Below are positions 14,678 to 24,726 of a DNA stretch of 64,000 bases, one piece after another; the stretch's first letter is position 1; each line of letters begins with the position of its first letter. A model generated the notes under the pieces. The model saw nothing but the letters and a program-made list of their open reading frames with translations, was not told where the DNA came from and did no database searches. Origin of the DNA: Reyranella sp. (lineage in GTDB: Bacteria > Pseudomonadota > Alphaproteobacteria > Reyranellales > Reyranellaceae); contig JAIEOV010000002.1 in NCBI GenBank assembly GCA_019750135.1, positions 62,001 to 126,000 of the forward strand. The letters are read 5' to 3'. Made by a program: the position numbers and the translations under genes.

Positions 14678-16477
14678 GTGCAGCGTACGATATTTCACCT
14701 AATTCTGATCAAGCCGACGCATTACGACGACGACGGCTATCCGATCACTTGGCTGCGATCGCATATCCCCTCCAACACGCTGGCCGCCCTCTACGGCCTG
14801 GGCGAGGATTGTCGGCAGCGCCAGGTTCTGGGCCCTGACGTCGACATCGACATCAAGCCGTTCGACGAGACCAATACCCGGGTGCGGCCCGATCGGATCG
14901 TCGCCGATATCCGCCGCACCGGCGGCAAGGCGCTGATCTGCCTGGTCGGCGTACAGTCCAACCAGTTCCCGCACGCCGTCGACCTCGCCCGCCACTTCCT
15001 CAAGGCCGGGCTGCCGGTGGCCATGGGTGGCTTCCATGCTGCCGGCTGCCTGTCGATGCTGCCGGTCGTGCCGCCCGAGATCCAGGCGGCGATGGACATG
15101 GGCATCTCGATCTTCGCCGGCGAGGCCGAGGAAGGCCGCCTGGACATCGTCCTGAAGGATGCCTGGAACGGCACGCTGAAGCCGCTCTACAACTACATGG
15201 ACGACCTGCCGGGCATCGAGGGTGCGCCGACTCCGCACCTGCCGCCGGCCGCGCTGGCGCGCAACGAGGGCAAGAAGTCGAGCTTCGATCTCGGCCGCGG
15301 CTGCCCGTTCCAGTGCTCGTTCTGCACCATCATCAACGTGCAGGGCCGCAAGAGCCGCTTCCGCAATCCCGACGATCTCGAAGCGATCGTGCGCGAGAAC
15401 TACAAGCAGGGCATCACGTCGTTCTTCATCACCGACGACAACATGGCCCGCAACAAGCACTGGGAGGACTTCTTCGACCGGCTGATCGAGCTCAAGGAGA
15501 ACGAAGGCATCGAAGTGTCCCTGATCATCCAGGTCGACACGCAGTGCCATCGCATCCCGAACTTCATCCAGAAGGCGCGCTGGGCCGGCGTCTACCGCGT
15601 CTTCATCGGCCTGGAGAACGTCAACCCGGACAACCTGCTGGCCGCCAAGAAGCGCCAGAACAAGATCACCGAATATCGCAAGATGCTGCAGGCTTGGCAC
15701 GCCAGCGGTGCCTCGACCTGGGCCGGCTACATCCTGGGCTTCCCCGGCGACACGCGCGAATCGATCATGCGTGACCTCGAGATCATCAAGAAGGAACTGC
15801 CGCTCGACATCCTCGAGTTCTTCATGCTGACGCCGCTGCCGGGCTCGGAAGACCACCAGAAGCTCTGGAAGCAGGGTGTCTGGATGGATCCGGACCTCAA
15901 CAAGTACGACCTCAATCACCGCGTCGTCCATCATCCCAAGATGAGCGACGCCGAGTACGAGCAGACCTATCGCGACGCCTGGCGGACCTACTACACGCCC
16001 GAGCACATCGAGACGGTGGCGCGCCGCCACGGCGCCATTCCCGGGCGCAACCCGGCCGAGCCGGCCCAGTTCATGACCATGTTCAAGATCATGTTCGAGG
16101 CCGAGAACATCCACCCGCTGGAAGGCGGCATCGTGCGCATGAAGTACCGGCGCGACCGCCGCTACGGCATGCCGATCGAGCCGATCGGCGTGTTCCACTA
16201 CAAGCTGGCGATCGAGACCTTCAAGAAGCTCAAGATCTACGCCAAGCTCGCCTGGCAGGGCTGGCGCATCGGCCAGAAGGTCCTGCACGATCCCAAGCGC
16301 CACGAGTACATGGATCTCGCACTGTCGCCGGTCGTCGAGGAAGACATGGACAAGCTCGCCCTGTTCAGCGAGACGGCGGGCGGCGGCGCGGCGCTCAGCA
16401 AGCGGCGCGGCGAGGACCTGGCGCGCGCCAAGATCGCGGCCAAGCAGAACCAGCAGCGGCTCGAAGCGGCGGAGTAA
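14678..16477 (+). CDS. B12-binding-domain radical SAM protein
   Basis: 599 residues from the GTG at 14678, which has a GAAGGG ribosome site 7 nt upstream; an ATG 36 nt earlier has none. Residues about 1-165 form a cobalamin-binding-like domain (CLVGVQSNQFPHAV, VAMGGFHAAGC). LGRGCPFQCSFCTIINVQGR has the CxxxCxxC cluster motif binding [4Fe-4S] and SAM. SFFITDDNMARNKHWEDFFD and YILGFPGDTRESI are strands of the radical SAM barrel. Residues after about 480 are an alpha-helical extension. Such proteins methylate or rearrange unreactive carbons, for example in hopanoid or RiPP pathways; substrate unknown. Transcribed alone. Confidence 0.88.
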   Translation: MQRTIFHLILIKPTHYDDDGYPITWLRSHIPSNTLAALYGLGEDCRQRQVLGPDVDIDIKPFDETNTRVRPDRIVADIRRTGGKALICLVGVQSNQFPHAVDLARHFLKAGLPVAMGGFHAAGCLSMLPVVPPEIQAAMDMGISIFAGEAEEGRLDIVLKDAWNGTLKPLYNYMDDLPGIEGAPTPHLPPAALARNEGKKSSFDLGRGCPFQCSFCTIINVQGRKSRFRNPDDLEAIVRENYKQGITSFFITDDNMARNKHWEDFFDRLIELKENEGIEVSLIIQVDTQCHRIPNFIQKARWAGVYRVFIGLENVNPDNLLAAKKRQNKITEYRKMLQAWHASGASTWAGYILGFPGDTRESIMRDLEIIKKELPLDILEFFMLTPLPGSEDHQKLWKQGVWMDPDLNKYDLNHRVVHHPKMSDAEYEQTYRDAWRTYYTPEHIETVARRHGAIPGRNPAEPAQFMTMFKIMFEAENIHPLEGGIVRMKYRRDRRYGMPIEPIGVFHYKLAIETFKKLKIYAKLAWQGWRIGQKVLHDPKRHEYMDLALSPVVEEDMDKLALFSETAGGGAALSKRRGEDLARAKIAAKQNQQRLEAAE

Positions 16478-16486
16478 CCTCCGCCG

Positions 16487-19400
16487 TCACAGGTGCCAGC
16501 CGTCGTGCGTCGATGCCGACGCCAGCACGGCCGCTACCCCATTCGTCCCGTCGCCGTTGAGATCCTGGTGGAACCCCGCCTCCAGCGATTGAAGCGCCGC
16601 ACTGCTTCCGGAGATGATGCCCGTGGGACTCGACAGCAGGTTGCCGTTGGCGTCGGCCAGCCAGACGGCGTACTGCTCGGCCCCCGTCATCTTCCACACG
16701 ACCTGACAGCCACCCGGTGTCGTTTCGGCGGCGATCGGGGTCCAGGCGCCGAACTGGCCGGCCGTGACCACGCTGCCGCCAAAGCGCAGTTCAGGACCCG
16801 ACGAGCCACCCGATGGATACAGGTCATAGGTATCGGCGACCTGGACCAACGTGGTCGATCCGAGCGACTCGATCACGGTCGTGACGAGGCCGGTCGTGCC
16901 GTCGCCGTTGAGATCCTGACCGAAGCTCGTTTCCGAGGCCTGCAGCGTCTTGCTGCCGCCGGTCACGATGCCGGTGGGGCTCGACAGCAGATTGCCGCCA
17001 ACGTCGGTCAGCCAGACGGCATACTGGTCGGCGCTTCCCATCTTCCATGCCACCTGGTAGCCGCCGACGATCGTCACTGCCGCACCGACCGGCGTCCAGT
17101 CGCCGAACTGGCCGACCGCGATCGGCGCGCCGCCAAGGGACAGCAGCGGGCCCGCTGAGCCGCCGGCTGGATAGACGTGGTAGTTGGCGCCGATCTGGAC
17201 CAGCGTCGTCCCTCCGACGGCGTCCAGCACGATCGGCGGATAACCGGTCGTGCCGTCACCGTTGAGATCCTGGCCAAAGGCGCTCTCGAGCCCCTGCAGG
17301 GCGAGGCTGCTGCCCGACACGATCCCAGTGGGACTCGACAGCAGATTGCCGCCGCCGTCGACGAGCCACAGGGCATACTGATCGTCACTGCCCTGCTTCC
17401 AGGCGACCTGATAGCCGCCGGCCACGGCTTCGGCACCGATCGGCACCCATGTGCCGAACGTCCCGATCGCGACGACCGTGCCGCCATAAGACAGCGCAGG
17501 GCCGGATGAACCGCCGGACGCATGCAGCGCATAGGTGTCGGCGACCCGCACCAGCTGAGTCGCGCCGGCCGATTCGATCGCCGACGTCGCCGGCCCGATC
17601 GTGCCGTCGCCATTGAGATCCTGGCTGAAGGTGGTTTCCAGCGATTGGAAGGCGAACGTGTGGCCGGAGATCACGTCCGTCTGCGAGAGGTAGTTCAGGC
17701 CGGCGTCGGTGGTCCATACGAGGTAGTTGTCGGTGGCGCCCTCTTTCCACACCACCTTGTAGCTGAGGTTCCATGCCATGGGCTCGAGCGCGATCGGCGC
17801 CCATTCGCCGAACCGGCCCACCGTGACCGGCGTCCCGGGAATGCCGCCATAGCGCAGCTCGGCCCAGCCGTATGATCCCATCCAATAGGTGTCGGCGACC
17901 AGGACGAGGCCGTAGATGCCCGCCATCTCGATCACCGTCGTCACCACGCCGATCGTGCCGTCGCCGTTGAAGTCCTGGGCGAAGCTGGTCTCCAGCGTCT
18001 CCAGCGCGTAGCTCCGGGCCGGCATCACGGTCTCGGTCTGGTAGTTGCCGGCGCCGTCGGTCGTCCACAGCATGAATTGGTCGCCGCTCGTGGCCTTCCA
18101 GACGACGCGATAGCCGCTGCCCGATCCTTCTGCGGCGACCGGCGTCCAGGCGCCGAATTTTCCGGCCGTGACAGCCGCGCCGGCATAGCGCAGCTCGGGG
18201 CCCGTCGACTGGCCCGACGCGTACATCGCATAGGTGTCGCCGATCTGGACCAGCCTCGTCGTTCCGATCGCCTCGATCGTGAACAGGGAATAGAGATCGT
18301 CTGCGACCAGGGCGGACCGGGCGACGTCCTTCAGCGTCAGGGAGTCGCCGGCGCCGAAATCGATGACGGTGTCGCTGCCGACCTGGGTAGCGTGCGACAG
18401 CACGTCGGCAAGACCCGAAAAGCCGATGATGGCGCTAAAGTCGAGCGTGTCGCCGTCGGCATGCGAGAAATCGGTGATCGTGTCCGCGCCGCCGCCGAGG
18501 GCATAGACGAAAACGTCGCGGCCGGTCCCGCCCGTGAGAGTATCGCTGCCGGCGCCGCCATCGATCCGGTCGTTGCCGGCATTGCCCTTGAGCACGTCGC
18601 TACCGGCGTTGCCGTAGAGGGTGTCGCCGGCGATCGTGCCGTCCAGCGTGTCGTTGCCCGTCGTGCCCGCGAACAGCTCGTCGAGGATCAGGTTGCCCCA
18701 GGCCAGGGCGTCGACGCGGTGGTAGGTGGCGAGCGTGTTGGTGACGTTGTCGTTCTCGTTGTCGCCGTCGAAGATCGACACCGAGCTCGCGATCATCTGT
18801 TGCTTGAGATCGTCGACGGACAGGAAATGGCCGCTCACCTGCAGCGCCAGCTGCTGCATGTCGGCGACCAGCCCGGAAATATGCGGCGCCGCCTGACTGG
18901 TTCCGGAATAGGTGACCTGCCCGCCATCCCAGCTCGCACCGGTGATGCGGCCGCCGGGTGCGAAGATCGTCGTCAACGACGTGCTGCGTTGCGAGAACGA
19001 GATGATCTGGTCGGCGCTGGTGGTGTAGTCGATCGCCCCGGTCGACCAGCGGAAGTTGACGCCGGCATCGCGGTCCCAGACCGCGCCGACCGACCATGCG
19101 CCGGGATCGGCCGACGGAAGGGACACACCCTCGGTCTGGTAGCTGAAATAGTTGTTGCCGGACGACACTACGACGGCAACGTCGTTGGCGACCAACGTTG
19201 CCATCTGGCTGGCGAAGACCGACGACGTGTTGGTGCTGCTGTTGTCGCCCTGGCCGAGCGACATGTTGACGGCGACGACGTTGTAGGCTGCCGCGTTCGC
19301 GACCACCCAGTCGAGCGCTTCCTGGATGTCCGTATTGGTCGCAGTCGTGCTTCCGTCGGGAAAGACTTTCAGGGCGATGATGTTCACGCCCGGCGCCATG

Positions 19401-19789
19401 CCGCGGTAGAGGCCGTCCTGCGAACCGACGATGCTGGCGACGTTGGAGCCGTGGCCGTGCGTGTCGGAGGCGTTGGAATCGTTGCTGCCCGAGAAGTCGT
19501 AGGAATAGACGATGCGATCGGCTACGCCGTTGTGGTCGGCGTCGGCGCCGAAGAAAGGGTGATTGAGGTCGATGCCGGTATCGATCACCACCACCGAGAC
19601 GCCGTGGCCGTCGATGCCGCTGAACCGGGGATCGGCGCGGAACTGGTCGAGGCGGATCAGGGAGGTGTCGGGCAGCGCCGTGAGACCGGCATCGAAATCG
19701 GCGACGACCTGCCCTGCCGCCGGATCGTGAGCAGCCATCGGCGGGTCGCTCGCCGCGTCGAGCGACGTCGTGTTGCCGCTAGATGTCAT
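16487..19789 (-). CDS. S8 subtilisin-like protease with RTX nonapeptides and five W-rich repeats, T1SS substrate
   Basis: 1100 residues. No Sec signal peptide, as expected for type I secretion. Subtilase domain about 55-365: catalytic Asp70 (VVVIDTGID), His113 (DTHGHGSNVA), oxyanion Asn212 (SSGNN), Ser298 (YSGTSQAAPHISG). Five RTX-type calcium nonapeptides follow at about 378-428 (GNDTLDGTI, GSDVLKGNA, GNDRIDGGA, GSDTLTGGT). From about 504 to 1087 there are five tandem repeats of about 115 residues, each with FGxWxPI, GYxVxWK, QYxxWxxD, GN and a closing DLNGDGTxG. The end is STHDGWHL. It is the last gene of the minus-strand secretion locus and should be exported by the HlyB/HlyD pair at 28.6-32.2 kb as a calcium-folded extracellular protease. 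Confidence 0.88.
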   Translation of the reverse strand: MTSSGNTTSLDAASDPPMAAHDPAAGQVVADFDAGLTALPDTSLIRLDQFRADPRFSGIDGHGVSVVVIDTGIDLNHPFFGADADHNGVADRIVYSYDFSGSNDSNASDTHGHGSNVASIVGSQDGLYRGMAPGVNIIALKVFPDGSTTATNTDIQEALDWVVANAAAYNVVAVNMSLGQGDNSSTNTSSVFASQMATLVANDVAVVVSSGNNYFSYQTEGVSLPSADPGAWSVGAVWDRDAGVNFRWSTGAIDYTTSADQIISFSQRSTSLTTIFAPGGRITGASWDGGQVTYSGTSQAAPHISGLVADMQQLALQVSGHFLSVDDLKQQMIASSVSIFDGDNENDNVTNTLATYHRVDALAWGNLILDELFAGTTGNDTLDGTIAGDTLYGNAGSDVLKGNAGNDRIDGGAGSDTLTGGTGRDVFVYALGGGADTITDFSHADGDTLDFSAIIGFSGLADVLSHATQVGSDTVIDFGAGDSLTLKDVARSALVADDLYSLFTIEAIGTTRLVQIGDTYAMYASGQSTGPELRYAGAAVTAGKFGAWTPVAAEGSGSGYRVVWKATSGDQFMLWTTDGAGNYQTETVMPARSYALETLETSFAQDFNGDGTIGVVTTVIEMAGIYGLVLVADTYWMGSYGWAELRYGGIPGTPVTVGRFGEWAPIALEPMAWNLSYKVVWKEGATDNYLVWTTDAGLNYLSQTDVISGHTFAFQSLETTFSQDLNGDGTIGPATSAIESAGATQLVRVADTYALHASGGSSGPALSYGGTVVAIGTFGTWVPIGAEAVAGGYQVAWKQGSDDQYALWLVDGGGNLLSSPTGIVSGSSLALQGLESAFGQDLNGDGTTGYPPIVLDAVGGTTLVQIGANYHVYPAGGSAGPLLSLGGAPIAVGQFGDWTPVGAAVTIVGGYQVAWKMGSADQYAVWLTDVGGNLLSSPTGIVTGGSKTLQASETSFGQDLNGDGTTGLVTTVIESLGSTTLVQVADTYDLYPSGGSSGPELRFGGSVVTAGQFGAWTPIAAETTPGGCQVVWKMTGAEQYAVWLADANGNLLSSPTGIISGSSAALQSLEAGFHQDLNGDGTNGVAAVLASASTHDGWHL
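16528..18280 (-). repeat. five tandem W-rich repeats encoded in the subtilase gene
   Basis: About residues 504-1087 consist of five units of 113-120 residues. Each starts with a strand like IESxGxTxLVQVxDTY, continues with SGGSSGPxLxxGG and GQFGxWTPIxAE, and ends with LExxFxQDLNGDGTxG. The last three units share SSPTGI(V/I)SG and are the most alike. I recognise the unit as the Pfam W_rich_C type (first noted in Synechocystis), from memory. Confidence 0.8.
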
Positions 19790-19927
19790 GTGTCCAGGCG
19801 ATCATCGCCGTGATCCGCCCGGAACTCAGTCTCTGATTGTTTCAAGCATTGTCCCGGCCCCAACCAACGGACAGCTGCGATTGTAGGCCATCCGTCAACC
19901 ACGGGGTAGAGACCCGTCGCTTCCGGC

Positions 19928-22900
19928 TCAGTGGACCAGCCAGTCCTCCGGGATGGTCAGGACGGGCTCCCCGCCCTGCACCGCGTTGGAACTGCCCTGC
20001 GTCGAGCTGCTTTGTACGCTGGCCGACACGCCAGGAGGCGGCAGGCTGTAGGGATCGGCGGCGGAATAGTTCACCTTGTATCCCATGTCCTCGAGGATGC
20101 CGATCGTCACGATGCTGATCGGATCGCCGGACGTCGTCATGGTCGACGTCATCAGCTCCCTGCCGAAGACGGATTCCAGCAAGTGGCCGCCGTTCGTCGG
20201 CACGTAGGTCGCCGATTGGTCCCCGCTCAGCATGCGATAGGCGTAGAGACCGTGCTGGCCGATGTAGTTGCCGCTGCCGTCGCGCAACCCCATCGAGTCC
20301 CATACCGTGGTGTTGAAGCCGAGAGCGTGTGCGATCTCGTGCTCGATCGTGTAGGTCAGACGGCCGTCCGCGGCAATGCGCGCGATATCCATGGCATCGA
20401 CATCCAGGTGGCCAAGCCAGGGGAGCTTTGGCGCGCTCGTACGCATCGCGTCCGGCCCGCCCTGGCCCAATGCCCCGAACTCGCCGTCGATCGGGCCGAT
20501 CCAGACGTCGATCTTGATGTCGTCGACCAGTCCTTCCTGGAAGTGGGTCACGCTCGGAAGGTCACCGACGATGATCTGCTGCCAGCGCGCGACGGCAGCA
20601 TCGAAGTAGGACATGTATTGCATGTCTTCGGTGCTGGGACCGTCACTGCCGAAATCCAGCGTGATATTGAAGTTACCGGCCGGCACGCCGATGACGCCGT
20701 CTCCGTTGAGGTCCTGCTGGAAGCCGGGTTCGTAGCTCTCGAACGCCGAGCTCTGGCCGAACATGCTTGCCGACGGCGACACGAGATGCCCGGTGCTGTC
20801 GACGTTCCACACCACCTTCTGGACACCGTCCGTGTGTTGCCAGGCGACTTGGTAGCCGGTCGCCGTCGCCGTAGCGGCGAAGGCCGACCAGCCGGAGAAC
20901 CCCGCGAAGCCACTGCCGTACAGCAATGGCATCATCATCGAACCGCCGCTCTGACCGATGTAATACGAGCCATTGAGCTGGAGCAGGCTGACCGATCCGA
21001 CGGCCTCGATCGTCGTCGCGCTGGAGATCGCGGTACCGGCATCGCCGAAATCCTGGTGGAAGATCGGTTCGAACGGCGTCATGGCGCCGGAGGCTATCGG
21101 ACCCACCAGCGACGACAGGTAATTGCCGTCGTTGTCGGTCGTCCAGACGATGTAGTTGTCGCCGGGGCCGCCGAATGTCCTCCAGGCGACATCATATCCG
21201 GTCGCCGTTTTCTCGACGGCAGCCGGCGTCCAGCCGGGGAATTGACCCTCGGTGACCGGCACGCCGCCGAACTTGAGAAACGGGCCGTTGGTCGAGCCCG
21301 TCTCGTAGAGGAAATAGGTGTTCGCTTCCTTGACCAGGCTCGACCAGCCGTTTGTCTCGATCGGCGTCGACACGACGCCAACGGTGCCGTCGCGGTTGAG
21401 GTCCTGACTGAAGCTCCATTCGACCGCCTGCAGGTCATAGGTCGCCCCTGACTCGGGGCCCAACTGGGACAGGTAGTTGCCGCTGCTGTCGGTCAGCCAG
21501 ACGATGTACTGATCGCCGCCGAGGTTGTTCCAGGCGACTTCGTAACCGTTCCCCGTCTGCTCGGCCGCGATCGGCGCCCACGTGCCAAATTGCCCCGGGG
21601 CGACGGCCGTGCCGCCGAACTTGAGGAGCGGGCCCGACGATCCACCGAGGAAGTAGCCGTCGCCAATCTTTGCCAGGCTGGTCGCTCCAGCGGTTTCGAT
21701 CGTGGTCGTCGCGAGCCCGATCTGGGCATCGCCGTTGAGATCCTGGCCGTAGACCACCTCGAGCGTCTGAAGAGCCGTGCTGCCCCAGGACATCGCGGCG
21801 CTCTGAGACACGAAGTTGCCATTGCTGTCGGTCGTCCACTCGACGCACAGCTGCGCGACGTTGTTCTTGAAGACGAGGTGGTAACCAGTTGCCGTCTGCT
21901 CGGCCGCAATAGGTCCCCAATTGACGAACTGATCGGGCCGCAAAGCCGACCCGCCGTACTTCAGCACGACGCCGGCATTATCCGCCGACTTGAGGACGTA
22001 GTTCGGGCCAGCGAGTTGAAGGCTTGTCGTGCCGGCTGATTCTTCGGTGTAGTCGAACGCAACCATGCCATCGGCATCGAGATCCTTGTTGAAGATTACC
22101 TCATACGTCCGCAGAGCGTATTCACCAGCCACCACGCCACTGTCCGACTGGTAATTGCCGGAACTGTCGGTCGTCCAGAAGATGAACTGGCTGCCGTTCT
22201 GCCAGCCAACCAGGTAGCCGGCGCTGTTCTTCTCGGCCTGGATCGGGGTCCAGCCGGCGAACTGGCCCGCCGTCACCGGCGCGCCGCCCATCCGTAGCTC
22301 CGGCCCCCAGGTGCCACCGGTCGAGTTGAGGAAGTAGCGGTCGATCATCTGGACGAGACTCGTATTGCCGTCCGACTCGATCGCAGGCAACGCCACCGTC
22401 TCCGTCCCACCGTCACCGTTGAGATTCTGGGCGAAGGCGGGCTCGAGAACGCGCAAATCGGTGCTGGAGCCGGCAACAGGACCAGTGACGTCCGACAGGT
22501 AGTTGCCGCCGTTGTCGGTCGCCCAGACGATGTACTGGCCGGACGCGGAATCCTTCCAGGCGACCATGTAGCCGCTGGTGGTCTTCTCGGCGCCGATCGG
22601 CGCCCAGCTGCCGTACTGGCCCGCCGTCACCGGCGCGCCGCCGCGGCTGAGCTCGGGACCCCACGTTCCGCCGACCGTGTTGAGGAAATAGCGGTCGAGC
22701 ACCTGGACAAGGATCGTCGTGCCTTGCGCTTCGATCGTTGCGGGCAATGCTGCCGGCGCCGCATCGCCGTTGAGATCCTGGGCAAAGCCCGGCTCGAACG
22801 CCTTCAACGCGGAGCTGGCGCCCGACATGACGGCGGTCTGCGACAGGAAGTTGCCGTTGGCGTCGGTCGCCCACACCAGATACTGGTCCGCGCCGGCCAT

Positions 22901-24472
22901 CTTCCAGGCGACCTGGTAGCCGCCTGTCGTCTTCTCGGCGCCGATCGGCGCCCAGCCGCCGAACTGGCCGAAGGCGTAGGCGGCGGCGCCATACTTGAGC
23001 TGTGGTCCGGTTGATGTACCCGCCGCGTAAAGGAAGTAACCGCTGCCGATCTGTATGAGGTCTGTCGCACCGTCGGTCTCACCGAAGGCGGAAACCTCGC
23101 CGATGGTGGTGTCGCCGTTGAGATCCTGGCTGAAGGTCGTCTCGCGCGCCTGCAAGGCGACGCCGGAGATCGTCGGCCCTTGCGAGAGCCAGTTGCCGGC
23201 GTTGTCGACGCTCCAGACCGTGTACTGGTCGGCGGTTCCGTTCTGCCAGACAACGTCGTAACCGTTGGCGGTCTTCTCGGCGCCGATGGGTTTCCAGCCG
23301 CCGAACTGGCCCGCCGTCACGAAGGCGCCACCGAAGCGCAGCGCCGGTCCAGCCAGGCCGCCAGCCTGGCTGAGGAAGTAGTAGCCGAAGTTCCCGGTCA
23401 GCTTGGTCGTGCCCAGCGAATCGATCGGCGTGCCCAAGCTCAATGAGGCATCGCCATTGAGGTTCTGCCCGAAGCTCGCCTCGAATGCCCGCAGCACGTC
23501 GCTGCTGCCGCTGACCGGCCCGATCATGTCGGACACGTAGTTGCCATCGGCATCGGTCGCCCACACGATGAACTGGCCGGTGCCGTAGTTCGCCCACGCG
23601 ACTTCGTAGCCGTACGTCGTCTTCTCGGCGCCGATCGCCGTCCACCCGGCATACTGGTTCGCTGTTACGGTGTCGCCGCCCCGGGTGAGTTGCGGACCGG
23701 TCGTCGTTCCGTGGTCATAGAGGAAAAAGGTGTTGCCGACCTGGGCCAGGGTCGTCGCACCGATCGACTCGATCGTCGTCGTGTTGAGGCCGATCGTTCC
23801 GTCGCCATTGAGGTCCTGGCCGAACACGGTTTCCTTGACCTGGAAATCCGCAGCGGCACCCGAGGTCGGTCCGACGTCGTTCCACATATAGTGGCCGTTG
23901 CTGTCCGTCTGCCAGACCTGGAACTGGCCGGTGCCGGCGTTCTTCCAGGCCACCTGGAAGCCCAATGCCGTCTGGGCCACGCCGACAGGCGTCCAGCCGG
24001 CGAACTGGCCTGACGTCACGATCGCACCGGCATACTTCAGCATCACGCCGGTCGCGACGGTGGTCGGCGCGATGGCGTACCCATCGGCCCTCTCGACCAG
24101 CTTGTAGGTGCCGACGTTATCGATGACGGCGCCCGGCTTGGGGCCGATGTAGTTGTCGCCGTTCAAGTCGTGGAAGAAGCTGACCTCGAGCGACTGCAGC
24201 GCGTAGCTCGTTGCCGACAGAGGCGCGGCCTGGCCGAGATAGTTGCCGCTGAGGTCGACGGTCCAGACGATGAACTGGTTGGCCGTCACGTTCTTGAAGA
24301 CGACGTCGAGCGTGCTCGTGCGGAGCTCGGCGCTCCACGGCGACCATGCGCCGAACTGGCCGAGCGTTACCGCCGAGCCGCCGTAGCTCAACGTCGCGCC
24401 GACGCTCGACAGCGTGTACTTGCTGCCGTCGAAGCTGAGGGCTGTGTTTCCGAAGCCTTCGATCTGGGCCAT
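19928..24472 (-). CDS. giant exoprotein: 11 W-rich repeats plus C-terminal leishmanolysin-like metalloprotease
   Basis: 1514 residues, no signal peptide. It begins MAQIEGFGNTAL, matching the start of the paralogue at 25188. Residues 1 to about 1267 are eleven W-rich units, most ending DLNGDGxxG. From about 1268 a zinc-protease domain begins (FNITLDFGSDG, AAVARWQQIIVGDLP). Zinc site HEIAHALGF has His at 1378 and 1382; a third His at 1430 lies in GGHLLESVFGRELMTS, where M1441 is the likely Met-turn. This order is that of M8 leishmanolysin-like metzincins. VGDLPSVTHF and GYKVNYSAADPYSLP are shared with the paralogues. It ends in EDWLVH. Predicted calcium-stabilised secreted protease; exporter inferred from the neighbouring T1SS genes. 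Confidence 0.85.
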   Translation of the reverse strand: MAQIEGFGNTALSFDGSKYTLSSVGATLSYGGSAVTLGQFGAWSPWSAELRTSTLDVVFKNVTANQFIVWTVDLSGNYLGQAAPLSATSYALQSLEVSFFHDLNGDNYIGPKPGAVIDNVGTYKLVERADGYAIAPTTVATGVMLKYAGAIVTSGQFAGWTPVGVAQTALGFQVAWKNAGTGQFQVWQTDSNGHYMWNDVGPTSGAAADFQVKETVFGQDLNGDGTIGLNTTTIESIGATTLAQVGNTFFLYDHGTTTGPQLTRGGDTVTANQYAGWTAIGAEKTTYGYEVAWANYGTGQFIVWATDADGNYVSDMIGPVSGSSDVLRAFEASFGQNLNGDASLSLGTPIDSLGTTKLTGNFGYYFLSQAGGLAGPALRFGGAFVTAGQFGGWKPIGAEKTANGYDVVWQNGTADQYTVWSVDNAGNWLSQGPTISGVALQARETTFSQDLNGDTTIGEVSAFGETDGATDLIQIGSGYFLYAAGTSTGPQLKYGAAAYAFGQFGGWAPIGAEKTTGGYQVAWKMAGADQYLVWATDANGNFLSQTAVMSGASSALKAFEPGFAQDLNGDAAPAALPATIEAQGTTILVQVLDRYFLNTVGGTWGPELSRGGAPVTAGQYGSWAPIGAEKTTSGYMVAWKDSASGQYIVWATDNGGNYLSDVTGPVAGSSTDLRVLEPAFAQNLNGDGGTETVALPAIESDGNTSLVQMIDRYFLNSTGGTWGPELRMGGAPVTAGQFAGWTPIQAEKNSAGYLVGWQNGSQFIFWTTDSSGNYQSDSGVVAGEYALRTYEVIFNKDLDADGMVAFDYTEESAGTTSLQLAGPNYVLKSADNAGVVLKYGGSALRPDQFVNWGPIAAEQTATGYHLVFKNNVAQLCVEWTTDSNGNFVSQSAAMSWGSTALQTLEVVYGQDLNGDAQIGLATTTIETAGATSLAKIGDGYFLGGSSGPLLKFGGTAVAPGQFGTWAPIAAEQTGNGYEVAWNNLGGDQYIVWLTDSSGNYLSQLGPESGATYDLQAVEWSFSQDLNRDGTVGVVSTPIETNGWSSLVKEANTYFLYETGSTNGPFLKFGGVPVTEGQFPGWTPAAVEKTATGYDVAWRTFGGPGDNYIVWTTDNDGNYLSSLVGPIASGAMTPFEPIFHQDFGDAGTAISSATTIEAVGSVSLLQLNGSYYIGQSGGSMMMPLLYGSGFAGFSGWSAFAATATATGYQVAWQHTDGVQKVVWNVDSTGHLVSPSASMFGQSSAFESYEPGFQQDLNGDGVIGVPAGNFNITLDFGSDGPSTEDMQYMSYFDAAVARWQQIIVGDLPSVTHFQEGLVDDIKIDVWIGPIDGEFGALGQGGPDAMRTSAPKLPWLGHLDVDAMDIARIAADGRLTYTIEHEIAHALGFNTTVWDSMGLRDGSGNYIGQHGLYAYRMLSGDQSATYVPTNGGHLLESVFGRELMTSTMTTSGDPISIVTIGILEDMGYKVNYSAADPYSLPPPGVSASVQSSSTQGSSNAVQGGEPVLTIPEDWLVH
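20672..24472 (-). repeat. eleven tandem W-rich repeats (protein repeat array)
   Basis: The longest array of the locus, residues 1 to about 1267. Units 6 and 7 are close copies (VL/MIDRYFLN...GGTWGPEL and GGAPVTAGQ). Most units keep GQFGxWxPIGAEKT, GYxVAWK, QYIVWATD and GNYLS. The calcium loop is intact in most but degraded in units 5, 6 and 10 (for example DLNGDAAP and DFGDAG). Confidence 0.8.
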
Positions 24473-24591
24473 CAGCGACCGCGCTTTCCGGCGCAGTCCA
24501 CCGCCTGAGCCGGCCGGTCAACCGGGCCGGATCGATACATGAACTTGAACAAAGCAACGCCCCCGCTACAGCTGGCAGTCCACTTCACTCG

Positions 24592-24609
24592 CTGTGGCTT
24601 TTACCACAG
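24592..24609. promoter_or_regulatory. 6-bp inverted repeat, CTGTGG-N6-CCACAG
   Basis: CTGTGG at 24592-24597 and CCACAG at 24604-24609 are exact complements around CTTTTA. It lies about 120 bp upstream of the 11-repeat exoprotein gene on the minus strand. The size suits a dimeric regulator site; alternatively it is a small RNA hairpin in the leader. Confidence 0.4.
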
Positions 24610-24708
24610 TCCGATCACAACCGAGGGGTAGCGGACAAGAAAATTCTTCTACAACCCGAAGCGTGCACGTTGTCTCGCGCGCTGATTGTGCCTGATTCAT
24701 GCAGCTGT

Positions 24709-24726
24709 CGTGCTCGAACGAGCACG
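24709..24726. promoter_or_regulatory. 18-bp near-perfect palindrome CGTGCTCG-AA-CGAGCACG
   Basis: Eight-base arms at 24709-24716 and 24719-24726 with only two bases between them. So short a loop cannot form a good RNA hairpin, so a protein-binding palindrome is the better reading. It lies 237 bp upstream of the exoprotein start at 24472. Confidence 0.45.

Noticed and set aside
18077..19813. 578-codon plus-strand frame opposite the subtilase gene
   Set aside because: Antisense shadow made possible by GC-rich third positions; the minus strand has a complete catalytic triad and RTX repeats.
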